Assembly: GCA_963780755.1 (NCBI GenBank)
Contig: CAWACX010000001.1
Location: 744,001 to 808,000 of the forward strand
Direction: 5' to 3'
DNA length: 64,000 bases
Origin: JALYNX01 sp963780755
GTDB taxonomy: Bacteria; Actinomycetota; Acidimicrobiia; Spongiisociales; ZC4RG35
A model generated the notes under the pieces. The model saw only the letters and a program-made list of their open reading frames with translations. It made no database searches and was not told the DNA's origin. The position numbers and the translations under genes are program-made. This document shows positions 50,805 through 60,837 of this stretch, in pieces. The first letter of the stretch is position 1; each line of letters starts with the position of its first letter.

Positions 50805-51592
50805 ACGGGCTTCCCCACCTGGTGGGGATGGTCCATCTCCTGCCTCTCCCCGGGGCGCCGCGCTTCGCCGGGTCCATGGACCAGGTCATCGAATCGGCGG
50901 TCTCCGACGCCAGGGCGCTGCAGTCGGCCGGATTCCCCGGGCTCCTGGTCGAGAACTTTGGCGATGCGCCGTTCCGCGGGGACCGCGTCGACCCGGAAAC
51001 CGTGGCCGCGATGGCACTGGCCATCGATGCGGTCCGGGGCGAGACCTCTTTGCCAGCCGGGGTCAACGTGCTCCGCAACGACGCCCTCGCCGCGCTCGGG
51101 ATCGCCGCGGCCACGGGCGCAGGGTTCATAAGGGTCAATGTGCTGACCGGAATCATGTACACCGATCAGGGGCCACTGGCGGGCAAGGCATCCGAGCTGC
51201 TCCGGAGACGGTCCGACCTGGCGCCCCAAGTCGAGATCTGGGCCGACGTCCTGGTGAAGCACGCCACTCCCCCGCATGGGCTGACAGCCGACCAGGCTGC
51301 AAGGGACACCGTCGAGAGGGGCCTCGCCGACGCAGTCATCGTCTCGGGATCGGGCACGGGGGAGGAGCCCGACCTGGCCCAGGCTGCCGCGATCGCCGCG
51401 GCCGTGCCCAAGGGAACCCGGATCGTCGTCGGTTCGGGCGCGACTCCGGGCAATCTCGGGCGTCTCGTCGACTTCGCGGACACTGTCATCGTCGGCTCGG
51501 CACTCAAGGCCGACAACGACCCCCGGAATGCGGTCGACCCCGAACGCGCATCGGCCTTCTTCGAGGCTGCGGCCGGCCACGGGCTGACCTGA
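50801..51592 (+). CDS. BtpA-family TIM-barrel protein
   Basis: A 263-residue BtpA/SgcQ-type protein. LVGMVHLLPLPGAPRF is the family's opening block, then LLVENFGDAPF, GVNVLRNDALAALGIAAATGAGFIRVNV, KHATPPHG and VIVSGSGTGEEPD, ending with the phosphate-binding IVVGSGATPGN and VIVGSALKADN. The family is named for a photosystem I assembly factor in cyanobacteria, but most members are of unknown enzymatic function and no photosynthesis gene is present here. GTG 50801 overlaps the preceding stop by 4 bases. Confidence 0.9.
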   Translation: MNGLPHLVGMVHLLPLPGAPRFAGSMDQVIESAVSDARALQSAGFPGLLVENFGDAPFRGDRVDPETVAAMALAIDAVRGETSLPAGVNVLRNDALAALGIAAATGAGFIRVNVLTGIMYTDQGPLAGKASELLRRRSDLAPQVEIWADVLVKHATPPHGLTADQAARDTVERGLADAVIVSGSGTGEEPDLAQAAAIAAAVPKGTRIVVGSGATPGNLGRLVDFADTVIVGSALKADNDPRNAVDPERASAFFEAAAGHGLT

Positions 51593-51678
51593 CCTCGCGT
51601 CTGGGTCCAGCGACCTACGCGAAAGGATTAGTCCCTTCGACCCATACCCCCTGAGCCGGAACGGGGCAGACTTCGCAC

Positions 51679-52267
51679 TTGATCGAAGCTATGAGAGAAC
51701 TTCCCAGCGACATTCTGATAAAGGTGATGGAGGACGTCATCGAGGACCTCCACGGACACGTGCACCGCGTGTCCGATCTCGCCGTTGATCTTGGATCAGG
51801 CATCGGGCTCGGCGACGACGATCTCGACCGCCTGGCCCTCGCCGGAGTCCTTCACGATGTAGGCAAGATCCACCTCGACCCGGGCATCCTCGGCAAGCCC
51901 GGCCCCCTCGACGAGAACGAGCGGGAGCTCATGCAGCGCCATCCCGAGCTCGGCTTCGCCATGACCCGCAATCGCCTCGACCCCAAGGTCGCCGAGGCCA
52001 TCCTCTACCACCACGAGCGCTTCGACGGCCGGGGGTACCCCTTCGGCCTCGCCGCGAGCCGAGATCCCGATCCTCTCCCGGATCGTCCTCGTCGCCGACG
52101 CTTTCGACGCCATGACTTCCACCCGCTCCTATCAACCCGCATTGCCGGTCTCGTTCGCGGTGAACGAGATCCGCAAGCACACCGGCACACAGTTCGACCC
52201 CGCGGTCGTCGAGATCTTCCTCGAGCTCGCGGCAATCGATCGGCTCCCCCTGGAGATGTCGGCCTGA
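51679..52267 (+). CDS. HD-GYP domain protein, frame broken
   Basis: A small stand-alone HD-GYP protein, about 195 residues after repair, with no sensor domain. HVHRVSDLAVDLG, LHDVGKIHLDPGILGKPGPL, MQRHPELGFAM and YHHERFDGRGYPFGL are the diagnostic metal and G-Y-P motifs of cyclic-di-GMP phosphodiesterases. One extra base near 52056 shifts the frame; repair gives EIPILSRIVLVADAFDAMTS and a TGA at 52265-52267. GGAACGGGG and similar weak sites precede the start. The rest of the c-di-GMP system is not in this window. The next 125 bases to lhr show no gene. Confidence 0.85.
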
Positions 52268-52392
52268 CTTGCGGCTTGAATTCCGGCCGACTCTGAATTC
52301 CTCCCCAAATTGAAGCGCTCAGCATTCATGATGAAGGCTGAGCTCTTCAATTTCACGGGATAGTTGTCCCCGGCTGCTGATACCTTGCCGGT

Positions 52393-55300
52393 GTGGACTC
52401 ATTGGCGGCCTTCACCCCGGCTACCCGTGCCTGGTTCGAGGCGTCATTCCAATCCCCCACACCCGCACAAGCAGAGGGATGGCCCGCCATCGCCCGCGGC
52501 GAGCACACCCTGATCCATGCCCCCACCGGCTCCGGCAAGACGCTGGCAGCCTTCCTCTGGACCCTCGACCGACTCCTCGCCGATCCGGTGCCCTGAGCAG
52601 AGCGCACGCTGCCGGGTCCTCTACATCTCGCCACTGAAGGCACTTGCCCACGACGTCGATCGCAACCTGCGGGCCCCGCTCGCAGGGATCCGTCATGCGG
52701 CGACCCGCCTCGGGTCGGGCCCACTCCCCGAGCTGACGACCTTTCTCCGCACCGGCGACACCCCGGCCGACGATCGGAAGCGGATGACCCGCCACCCGCC
52801 GGACATCCTGATCACCACTCCGGAGTCCCTGTACTTGATCCTGACCTCGGCGGCGCGCAGCGTTCTCGAGTCGGTGCAATGGGTGATCGTGGATGAAGTC
52901 CACGCCGTCGCCGGCACCAAGCGCGGAGCCCACCTCGCTCTCTCCCTGGAGCGCCTCGAGGAAGTCGCCGCGCGGCCGCCGCAACGGATCGGGCTCTCCG
53001 CCACCCAGCGCCCCCTGGAGGCGATCGGCCGGTTTCTCGGCGGAGGGACCCTGGATGGTGAACGCTGGGTGCCCCGGCCGGTGACCATCGTGGACATCCC
53101 TCCGCGCCGGGAGATGGACATCGAGATCGTCGTCCCCGTCGAGGACATGACCGAGCCCGGCGAGCCCGACCCTCTCGACCCGGGCAAGACCGCGACCCGG
53201 TCGATGTGGCCCGCGATCTATCCCCGACTACTCGAGGAGATCGAGCGCCACACCAGCACCATCGTCTTCGCCAACTCGCGGCGGTTGGCGGAGCGGATCT
53301 GCGCCGAGATCAACAACCTGGCCGGCACGGAGGTGGCCCGGGCCCACCACGGCTCGGTAGCCCGAGAGCAGCGCCTCCAGATCGAAGAATCGCTGAAACG
53401 CGGCGAGCTGAAGGCGGTGGTTGCCACCTCGTCGCTCGAGCTCGGCATCGACATGGGAGCCGTCGATCTCGTGATCCAGGTGGAGGCACCAACCTCCGTT
53501 GCCTCCGGCCTGCAGCGGGTGGGCCGATCCGGCCATCAGGTGGACGGCGTGTCCCGGGCGAGAGTGTTTCCCAAGCACCGTGGCGACCTCCTGGTGGCCA
53601 CCGTGATCGCCGGGGAGATGGCTCAGCGCAGGGTGGAGTCGACCCGCATCCCCGCCAATCCGATCGATGTGCTCGCCCAGCAGGTCGTGGCCGCGGTGGT
53701 CAGCGCACCATCGACCGTCGACGACCTGTTCGACCTGGTGCGCCGGGCAGCTCCGTATCAGGAATTGAGCCGGGCGGTGTTCGAGGCCACTCTCGACATG
53801 CTCGCCGGCCGCTACCCCTCCGACCTGTTCGCCGAGCTTCGGCCGCGCCTCAACTGGGACCGGGTGAGCAACGAGCTGACTCCCCGTCCCGGGTCCCGCC
53901 AGCTGGCGGTGACCAACGCGGGGACCATCCCCGATCGTGGCCTCTACCGGGTGGCGCTGCCCGACGGGAGCAGGGTGGGCGAGCTCGACGAGGAGATGGT
54001 CTACGAGTCCCGGGAAGGCGACACCTTCCTGCTCGGGTCGAGCTCGTGGAGGATCAACCGGATCACCCACGACAGCGTCGAGGTGGTGCCCGCACCAGCC
54101 GACGCCGCGGCCCGCATGCCGTTCTGGCACGGGGACATGATGGGGCGCTCCCTGGAGACCGGGCGCTTGCGGTCGGACGGTTCGTCCGTGAGATCTCCCG
54201 GCTGGGCCGGAGGAGGCCGCCACCCGCCTCCACAGCGAGCATCACCTCGATGACCTCGCCGCGGCCAACCTCCTCGCCTACATCAACGAGGAGAAGGAGG
54301 AGACCGGCCTGGTCCCCACCGACCAGACGCTGGTGGTCGAGCGGTTCCGCGACGAGATCGGTGACTGGCGCCTGGTCCTCCTCTCTCCCCTCGGGGCGCG
54401 GGTCCACGCCCCGTGGGCGATGGCACTCCGCCACCGGTTCCGGGCTCGCTACGGGTCCGACGTGGATGCCATCTGGTCGGATGACGGAATGGCGTTCCGA
54501 TTCCCCGATGCCGACCAACCGCCCGACTCGGCCGACCTGATCATCGACCCCGAGGAAGTCGAGACCGCTCTCATCGAGCATCTCGGCGATACCGCCCTGT
54601 TTGGGGCGAGGTTCAGGGAAGCCGCGGGCCGCTCCCTGCTTCTTCCCCGGCGTCGGCCCGGTGAGCGGACCCCGCTCTGGCTGCAACGCCGACGCTCCGC
54701 CGACCTGCTCGGGGTTGCTCGACAGTTCGGGTCGTTCCCGATGATCCTCGAGGTGTATCGGGAGATCCTCCAGGATGACTTCGACCTGCCCGCCTTGCAG
54801 GAGGTGCTCACCGACATCAGAGCCCGGCGGATCCGCGTCGCGCAAGTGGACACCAACGGCCCCAGCCCGTTCGCGTCTTCACTCCTCTTTGCCTTCGTCG
54901 CCGCGTACCTATACGAGAGCGATGCGCCCCTGGCTGAGCGCCGCGCAGCTGCCCTGACCCTCGATCGAGAACTGCTCCGTGAGCTGCTCGGGGAGGGTGA
55001 GCTCCGGGACCTGATCGATGCCGGTGTGATCGCCGTCGTCGAGCTCGAGCTCCAGCACCTCACCGACAACCGCCGGGCAACAACTACAGATGCGGTCCAC
55101 GACCTCCTCCGTGACCTGGGGCCGCTGACCATCGCCGACATCGAGGTCCGGAGCAGTGGCGTAGATGTTGTCGACGCCCTCGCTTCCCTCGAATCGGGTC
55201 GGCGGGTGGTCCCATTGGTGATGGGCGGTGAGGAGAAATGGGCCGCTGTCGAGGACGTATCCCGGCTTCGCGATGCTCTCGGTGTGCAGCCGCCGGCCGG

Positions 55301-56766
55301 CGTGGCCCACACTTTCCTCGAGCCGGTGATCGATCCTCTGGGCGACCTGGTGGGCAGGTATGCCAGGACACATGGGCCCTTCACAGCAGGGGACGCCAGT
55401 GCCGCACTCGGGCTCCCCGCCTGCAGTCGTCGAGACGGCCCTCGGTGTCCTCGCCGCTGCCGGGCGGGTGGATGCCGGAGCCTTCCGGCCCGGCGGCGCC
55501 GGGAGGGAGTGGGTCGATCGCGACGTCCTGAGGCGGCTGAAGCGCCGATCGCTGGCGATGCTGCGCAGCGAGATCGAGGCCGTTGACCAGCGAGCGCTCG
55601 CCCGGTTCGCCGTGGCCTGGCAAGGGGTGAGCCCGGACCCGCCACGGGGGCGGAACGCGCTCCATGACTCGGTAGCCCGCCTCGCCGGCTTGGCGATCCC
55701 TGCCTCCGTCCTGGAACGAGACGTGCTCAGCGCGAGAGTCGCCGATCCCGGTCCCGGCCTCGACCGGCTGATGCTCGATGGGGCACTGGTTTGGGTCGGT
55801 CTCGGGCCACTCGGCGTCGGCGACGGAAGGGTCGGACTGTTCCCCCGCGAGTCCCTCGACGTGCTTTGGAAAGGCCCCGAAGACCCGCCCGACACCGCCG
55901 AGCATGCCGACATCCTGCAACTCCTCGACACCCGGGGAGCGAGCTTTTTCCGGGACATTTACGAGGGCTCAGGGGGCGGGGACCCTGAAGCCACCCTCGA
56001 TCGCCTGTGGGACCTGATCTGGGCCGGGCACGTCACCAACGACACGCTGGAGCCGGTGCGCGCTTTCATAAACACCCGCAAGAGCCGCTCGTCGGGGCGA
56101 CCTTCCCTCTCCAACCGGTTCCCGGCTCACGCCGGTGGTCGCTGGTCACTCACCAGCCATCTGCTGACCGAGACACCGACCGACACCGAGCGCAAGGCGG
56201 CCTGGGCGAACCTCCTACTCGACCGCCATGGCCTGGTGACCAGAGGCACGGTCCTTGCTGAGGGATACCCCGGGGGTTTCAGCGCCCTTTATCCGGTGCT
56301 GTCCCACCTGGAAGAGACCGGTCGGATTCGCCGCGGCTACTTCGTCGAGGGGCTCGGTGGCTCCCAGTTCGCGCTGCCCGGGGCGGTCGACCGCCTGCGC
56401 CATGAGGCTCAGCCCCACCTGGTTGCGCTGGCCGCCACCGACCCCGCCAACCCGTATGGTGCCGAGATCGCCTGGCCGGATTCCGGTCAAGGCCGCCTGG
56501 CCCGGGACGCCGGAGCCTATGTCCTCCTCTACGGGGGGCAGTTGGTCGGGTTCGTAGATCGTGGCCGCAAGGGGTTGAGCCTGATCGACGTCGACCCCTC
56601 CCTGTACGGGGCAATCGGCCAGGGCCTCTCCGAGATCGCGGCCCGCCACCGTCGCACGACGATCACGACCGTCGACGGCGACCCGGCCAACGCAGCCCCG
56701 ATCGCGCCGGTGCTCGGCGAGTGGGGGTTCGCCACCGCGGTGCGCGGCCTGACCTACCGGGGTTAG
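52393..56766 (+). CDS. lhr: Lhr-type large superfamily-2 helicase, frame broken four times
   Basis: A very large DNA/RNA helicase, about 1,457 residues after repair, as in actinobacterial Lhr. Motifs run Q (SPTPAQAEGWPAI), I (HAPTGSGKT), Ia (ISPLKALAHD), II (VIVDEVHA), III (GLSATQRP), IV (IVFANSRRLAER), V (SSLELGIDMGAVD) and VI (QRVGRSGH); then a winged helix, the Lhr beta-barrel/core and a long C-terminal region (FVDRGRKGLSLID). Indels lie near 52591 (extra C in CCC), 54167 (missing base), 54205 (missing base) and 55420 (run CCCC). Lhr is induced by DNA damage in mycobacteria; no SOS box was seen here. It precedes an LLM gene by 38 bases. Confidence 0.93.
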
Positions 56767-56804
56767 CGTCGGGGCCTCTGCCCACCCAGGAGAAAGGCAG
56801 CAGT

Positions 56805-57827
56805 GTGAAGAAGATCGGGTTCCTTTCGTTCGGCCACTGGTCGGCGACGCCGTACTCGCAGGTCCGTTCGGCCCAGGACTCGCTGCTGCAATCGATCGAG
56901 CTGGCGGAAGCCGCCGAGGAACTTGGAGCCGACGGTGCCTATTTCCGGGTGCACCACTTCGCCCAGCAGCTCGGCTCGCCATTCCCGCTACTGGCCGCCA
57001 TCGGGGCCCGCACCAGCCGTATCGAGATCGGCACCGCCGTCATCGACATGCGTTACGAGAATCCGCATTACATGCTGGAGGACTCCGGCGCCGCTGACAT
57101 CATCGCCGGCGGCAGGCTCCAGTTGGGGATCAGCCGGGGGTCACCGGAGCAGGTGATCGACGGATTCCTCCACTTCGGCCACAGCCCGCGTGAGGGCGAG
57201 AGCGACGCCGACATGGCCCGACGCCACACCGAGGTCTACCTGGAGTTGCTGGCGGGGGAAGGATTCGCACGGCCCAACCCGCGGCCGATGTTCCCCAACC
57301 CACCAGGTCTGCTCCGCGTCGAACCGCACCCTCCCGGCTTGCGTGACCGCATCTGGTGGGGGTCCGGATCCGATGCCACCTCGGTCTGGGCGGCCGAGAT
57401 GGGCATGAACCTGCAGAGCTCCACCTTGAAGTTCGACGAGAGCGGCGAGCCGCTGCACATCCAGCAGCGCAAGCAGATCGAGGCCTACCGCGAGGCGTGG
57501 AAAGCGGCGAGGCACGAACGCGAGCCGCGGGTGTCGGTGAGTCGCAGCATTTTCGCGCTGGTCGACGAGCGTGACCACGCCTACTTCGGGAGCCGTGAGC
57601 AGAGCGCCGACCAAATCGGCTTCATCGACGAGAACACCAGAGCGATCTTCGGCCGCTCATACGCCGCCGAGCCGGACGTCCTCGTCGAGCAGCTGGCCGA
57701 GGACGAAGCGATCACCGCGGCAGACACGCTCCTGCTGACCGTCCCCAACCAGCTGGGCGTCGACTACAACGCCCACGCCCTGGAGAGCATCCTCACCCAT
57801 GTCGCCCCGGGGCTCGGCTGGCGCTAG
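56805..57827 (+). CDS. LLM-class (luciferase-like) oxidoreductase
   Basis: A 340-residue luciferase-like enzyme. KKIGFLSFGHWSATPYSQ opens the barrel; AEELGADGAYFRVHHFAQQLGSPFPLLAAI, IGTAVIDMRYENPHYMLEDSGAADIIAGGRL and QLGISRGSPEQVIDGF follow the bacterial-luciferase alpha-like subgroup (YhbW-like, FMN or F420). Start GTG 56805 has AGAAAGG ahead; the frame is open earlier within lhr but without a site. It converges on cofH with a single base between the stops. Cofactor and substrate are not determined. Confidence 0.88.
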   Translation: MKKIGFLSFGHWSATPYSQVRSAQDSLLQSIELAEAAEELGADGAYFRVHHFAQQLGSPFPLLAAIGARTSRIEIGTAVIDMRYENPHYMLEDSGAADIIAGGRLQLGISRGSPEQVIDGFLHFGHSPREGESDADMARRHTEVYLELLAGEGFARPNPRPMFPNPPGLLRVEPHPPGLRDRIWWGSGSDATSVWAAEMGMNLQSSTLKFDESGEPLHIQQRKQIEAYREAWKAARHEREPRVSVSRSIFALVDERDHAYFGSREQSADQIGFIDENTRAIFGRSYAAEPDVLVEQLAEDEAITAADTLLLTVPNQLGVDYNAHALESILTHVAPGLGWR

Positions 57828-57828
57828 C

Positions 57829-59034
57829 TCAGCCCTGTTTCAGCTCGAGGAGCTCATAGGTCGTCGACCGGAGCGCCGGCACCCGCCCTGCCTCTTCGAT
57901 GACGTCCCGGAACTCTTGGGGTGTCACCTCCTGGCCATGAGCCGCTCCTGCCGATCGGGTGATGATCTCACCCATCAGAGTCCCGCCCAGGTCGTTGCAG
58001 CCGGCGTCGAGGAGCCGCCGACCACCGTCCAGGCCCAGCTTCACCCAGGATGCCTGGATGTTCGGCACCAGCCCATCGAGGGCGATGCGGGACACGGCGT
58101 GAACCAGGACCACTTCGTCCCAGGTCGGGCCGGGCCGGGCCCGCCCCCGGAGGAAGATCGGAGAGCCCATGTGCACGAAGGGAAGGGGGACCATTTCGGT
58201 GAAACCACCAGTCCGCTCCTGGATTCGGGCAATCACCTCGAGATGGTTTGCCCAGGACCGCGGGTGGTCGATGTGCCCGAACATGATCGTCGAAGTGGCG
58301 CGCAGCCCCAGTTCGTGGGCGGTGATCATGACTTCTGCCCATTGCGAGGTCCGTACCTTGTCCGGGCAGAGATGGGTGCGGACCTCGTCATCGAGGATCT
58401 CCGCCGCCGTCCCGGGGAGCGTCCCCAATCCCGCCTCCTTGAGCTCCTCGAGGAAGGTGCGCACCGGAATGCCGAGGGTGTGCGCCCCCTGCCAGACCTC
58501 GAGGGGGGTGAACCCGTGTATGTGCATCTCGGGCAGCTCGGCCTTGATCGACTTGACCACGTCGACGTAGAAGTTCCCGGTGAAGTCGGGGTGGATCCCG
58601 CCCTGGAGCGTGACCTCGGTCGCCCCACGGGCCCACGCCTCCCGGGCGTTGCCCACGATCTCTTCGATGCCCATCAGGTAGGGCTCGCCGCGGAGATTGA
58701 GGCTCTTCGGGCCTTTGGAGAAGGCGCAGAAACCACACTTGAAGTAGCAGAGGTTGGTGTAGTTGATGTTGCGATTGACCACGTAACTGACCGTGTCGCC
58801 GACCGCGTTCCTTCTCAGCGTGTCGGCGACACGGGCGATTGCGTCGACCTGTGCCCCCCGACCCCGGAACAGCAACTCGACTTCGGCGGTCGTGGGTCGG
58901 ATCCCTCCCAGCGACCGCTCCAGGATCGGCTGCAACGGCCCCGCAGCCGACAGGCCATCGGGCGCCTCGCCCGTGACCCAGGCGCGGTCCATCCACTCGG
59001 CGGAGAGTCGATCGGGCGGGACCGGGGGCTCCAT
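57829..59034 (-). CDS. cofH: 7,8-didemethyl-8-hydroxy-5-deazariboflavin synthase subunit CofH
   Basis: Radical-SAM enzyme that, with CofG, builds the Fo chromophore of coenzyme F420. The cluster motif is CYFKCGFCAF; VNRNINYTNL, TEVTLQGGIHPDFTG, HIHGFTPLEVWQGAHTLG, LGTLPGTAAEILDDEVR and TIMFGHIDHPRSWANH are CofH-type blocks. ATG 59034 lacks a ribosome binding site, and the frame is open upstream (RYGWAPGKD), so the protein may continue into the preceding unknown gene after an indel. In mycobacteria CofG and CofH are fused as FbiC; here they are separate and in the order cofG-X-cofH. Confidence 0.93.
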   Translation of the reverse strand: MEPPVPPDRLSAEWMDRAWVTGEAPDGLSAAGPLQPILERSLGGIRPTTAEVELLFRGRGAQVDAIARVADTLRRNAVGDTVSYVVNRNINYTNLCYFKCGFCAFSKGPKSLNLRGEPYLMGIEEIVGNAREAWARGATEVTLQGGIHPDFTGNFYVDVVKSIKAELPEMHIHGFTPLEVWQGAHTLGIPVRTFLEELKEAGLGTLPGTAAEILDDEVRTHLCPDKVRTSQWAEVMITAHELGLRATSTIMFGHIDHPRSWANHLEVIARIQERTGGFTEMVPLPFVHMGSPIFLRGRARPGPTWDEVVLVHAVSRIALDGLVPNIQASWVKLGLDGGRRLLDAGCNDLGGTLMGEIITRSAGAAHGQEVTPQEFRDVIEEAGRVPALRSTTYELLELKQG

Positions 59035-59693
59035 GTCCTTGCCGGGCGCCCACCCGTACCTGGGGCGGGCCGCCCCGATCCGTCGACGAGCCCAAGCCAG
59101 GTGGTGAAGACCGCCGCCGGCAGCTGCTCCCGCGCATCGTCTATCTCTATGCCTGGGGGGAACGCCGTCCGCTCCACCAGGAGATGGCCGGGAAGCGCCT
59201 CCCTCAACTCGCCGATGCGCTCCACGTCCCAGTCACGTAGGAGCAGGTCCGTCGCGCCGACATCGATGGCACGGACCGCCTGCTCCACGTCGTCCACGAA
59301 CACCGACACCGACGTCTCGATCCCGGGCAATGACGACAGAGCGGCCACCTCTTCCACACCGGAGCGGCTGGCGCGGGTGAACGCGGCACCGGAGCGGGCC
59401 ACTGCATCGAGAATCGCCTCTCGGGTGCCGTCGGCGGCGACAGTGATTCGCCATCCCGGCACCCCTCGGGCCGCCAACTCCAGAGCCCGGTCCGGCAGCA
59501 CCACCCAGGCAGCGGGGTCGGACCCATCGATGGCGCTCGCAGTCGCCAGGATGCCGCCCGCGGCTGCCGCGCCCAGATCGGCGTCGGTGGGGCTCGTCAA
59601 CTCGACGACCGTCGTCCCCTCGCGGCGCTTGCCCGCAGCAGCCGCCTCGGTGAGTGACTCGGCAGGCCTCAGTCTCAGGAAAGTGATGTTCAT
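59035..59693 (-). CDS. Unknown protein between cofG and cofH (possible N-terminal part of CofH)
   Basis: About 210 residues of an unrecognised alpha/beta protein. It starts MNITFLRLRPAESLTEAAAAG at ATG 59693, overlapping the cofG stop by 4 bases (ATGA). Segments such as VVLPDRALELAARGVPGWRI, SVSVFVDDVEQAVRAIDVGATDLLLRDWDV and LLVERTAFPPGIEI suggest a barrel-like or Rossmann-like alternation. No stop occurs before it runs over cofH in the wrong frame (to 58815), and cofH has no site of its own. A missing base near 59066 would join GSGRP to RYGWAPGKDMEPP and fuse both. The end at 59035 is therefore nominal. Confidence 0.65.
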
Positions 59694-60829
59694 GTCACCC
59701 CAACGTGTTGTGGGACCAGGGCCAGGCCTTGGTCGTCCGACGCGGCAACGATATGCGGGAAAAGCCCGGAGTCGATCCATTCCTGGTCGATGTACTCCGG
59801 GTACACCGGGAGGCGAGGTCGGAGCGAGTGCCCGGCGGCCTCGGTCCGGGAGCGCAACTCTCCGAGGTGGGGCCAGGGAGCCTCGGGGTTGACCCAGTCG
59901 ATGGTGAGCGGCGATACCCCTCCCCAGTCGTTGATCCCGGCCTCGATGTATATCTCGTAGCTCTCGGTCAGGTTCGGCGGGACCTGGACATTGGCCTCCG
60001 CCCCCATGATCCATCGAGCCAGGGCCACGACCCGGGCGAACCAGCGCGGCACCGGCTCGGCCGACCGGCGCATCGGCGTGTCCCATTTGGCGCGGAAATT
60101 CTGGATGATGACTTCCTGGATTGCGCCGGTGGACTCCGCCAAGCCCTGCAGGGCGAACAGCGAGGCGACGATCTCCTCGGGAGTCTCTCCGATCCCGACC
60201 AGGACCCCCGTCGTGAACGGCACCCGGTTCCGGCCCGCGGCCTCGATGGTCGCCACCCGCAGCGCCGGGTCCTTGTCCGGGCAGTTGTGATGAGCCATCC
60301 CCGGTTCCAAGAGCCGGGGCGAGATGTTCTCCAGCATGATGCCCATGGAAGGGTTGGTGGGCCGCAACAACTGCATGTCGTCATCGCCCATCAGGCCCGG
60401 GTTGGCGTGGGGGAACAGCGAGGTCTCGGAACGGACTAGCGCCGACATGGAAGCCACGTATTCGATCGTGGAACCGACACCGTGGGCCTCGAGGAACGCT
60501 TCCGCCTGCGGCCAACGGTCCTCGGGCCGGTCCCCCAGCGTGAACAGCGCCTCGGTGCACCCGGCCTCGTCCCCGGCCATGGCGACGGCGAGGACCTCTT
60601 CGGGCTCGAGATAGAGGCCGCCGGCACCTGGCGGCTTGGCAAAGGTGCAGTAGGTGCACCGGTCCCGGCACAGCGTGGTGAGAGGGATGAAGACCTTGCG
60701 GCTGTAAGTGATCACGTTGCCATGACCATCGTCACGGAGTTGGGTCGCCACCTCGAACAACGGGCCGTCATCGACGACTCCGGTGAGATAGCGGAGGGCT
60801 AGCTCGGGCTCGGGGCGGGGATGGGTCAA
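59690..60829 (-). CDS. cofG: 7,8-didemethyl-8-hydroxy-5-deazariboflavin synthase subunit CofG
   Basis: Radical-SAM partner of CofH in Fo synthesis. The cluster motif is CRDRCTYCTFAKPPG; VITYSRKVFIPLTTL, LFTLGDRPEDRWP, GLMGDDDMQLLRPTNPSMG and VIIQNFRAKWDTPM, INDWGGVSPLTIDWVNPEAPWP are typical CofG blocks. 379 residues, normal length. The start at 60829 lies 8 bases after the end of the SDR gene, so SDR, cofG, the unknown gene and cofH are probably one operon. The usual remaining F420 genes (cofC/fbiD, fbiA, fbiB) are not in the window. Confidence 0.95.
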   Translation of the reverse strand: MTHPRPEPELALRYLTGVVDDGPLFEVATQLRDDGHGNVITYSRKVFIPLTTLCRDRCTYCTFAKPPGAGGLYLEPEEVLAVAMAGDEAGCTEALFTLGDRPEDRWPQAEAFLEAHGVGSTIEYVASMSALVRSETSLFPHANPGLMGDDDMQLLRPTNPSMGIMLENISPRLLEPGMAHHNCPDKDPALRVATIEAAGRNRVPFTTGVLVGIGETPEEIVASLFALQGLAESTGAIQEVIIQNFRAKWDTPMRRSAEPVPRWFARVVALARWIMGAEANVQVPPNLTESYEIYIEAGINDWGGVSPLTIDWVNPEAPWPHLGELRSRTEAAGHSLRPRLPVYPEYIDQEWIDSGLFPHIVAASDDQGLALVPQHVGVT

Positions 60830-60837
60830 AGCGTTGC

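Noticed and set aside
57799..59892. 697-codon open frame on the plus strand opposite cofH
   Set aside because: Antisense shadow of high-GC coding sequence; low-complexity, no domain, and cofH on the minus strand is unmistakable. The same holds for long frames opposite rny, the S10 peptidase and ftsK.
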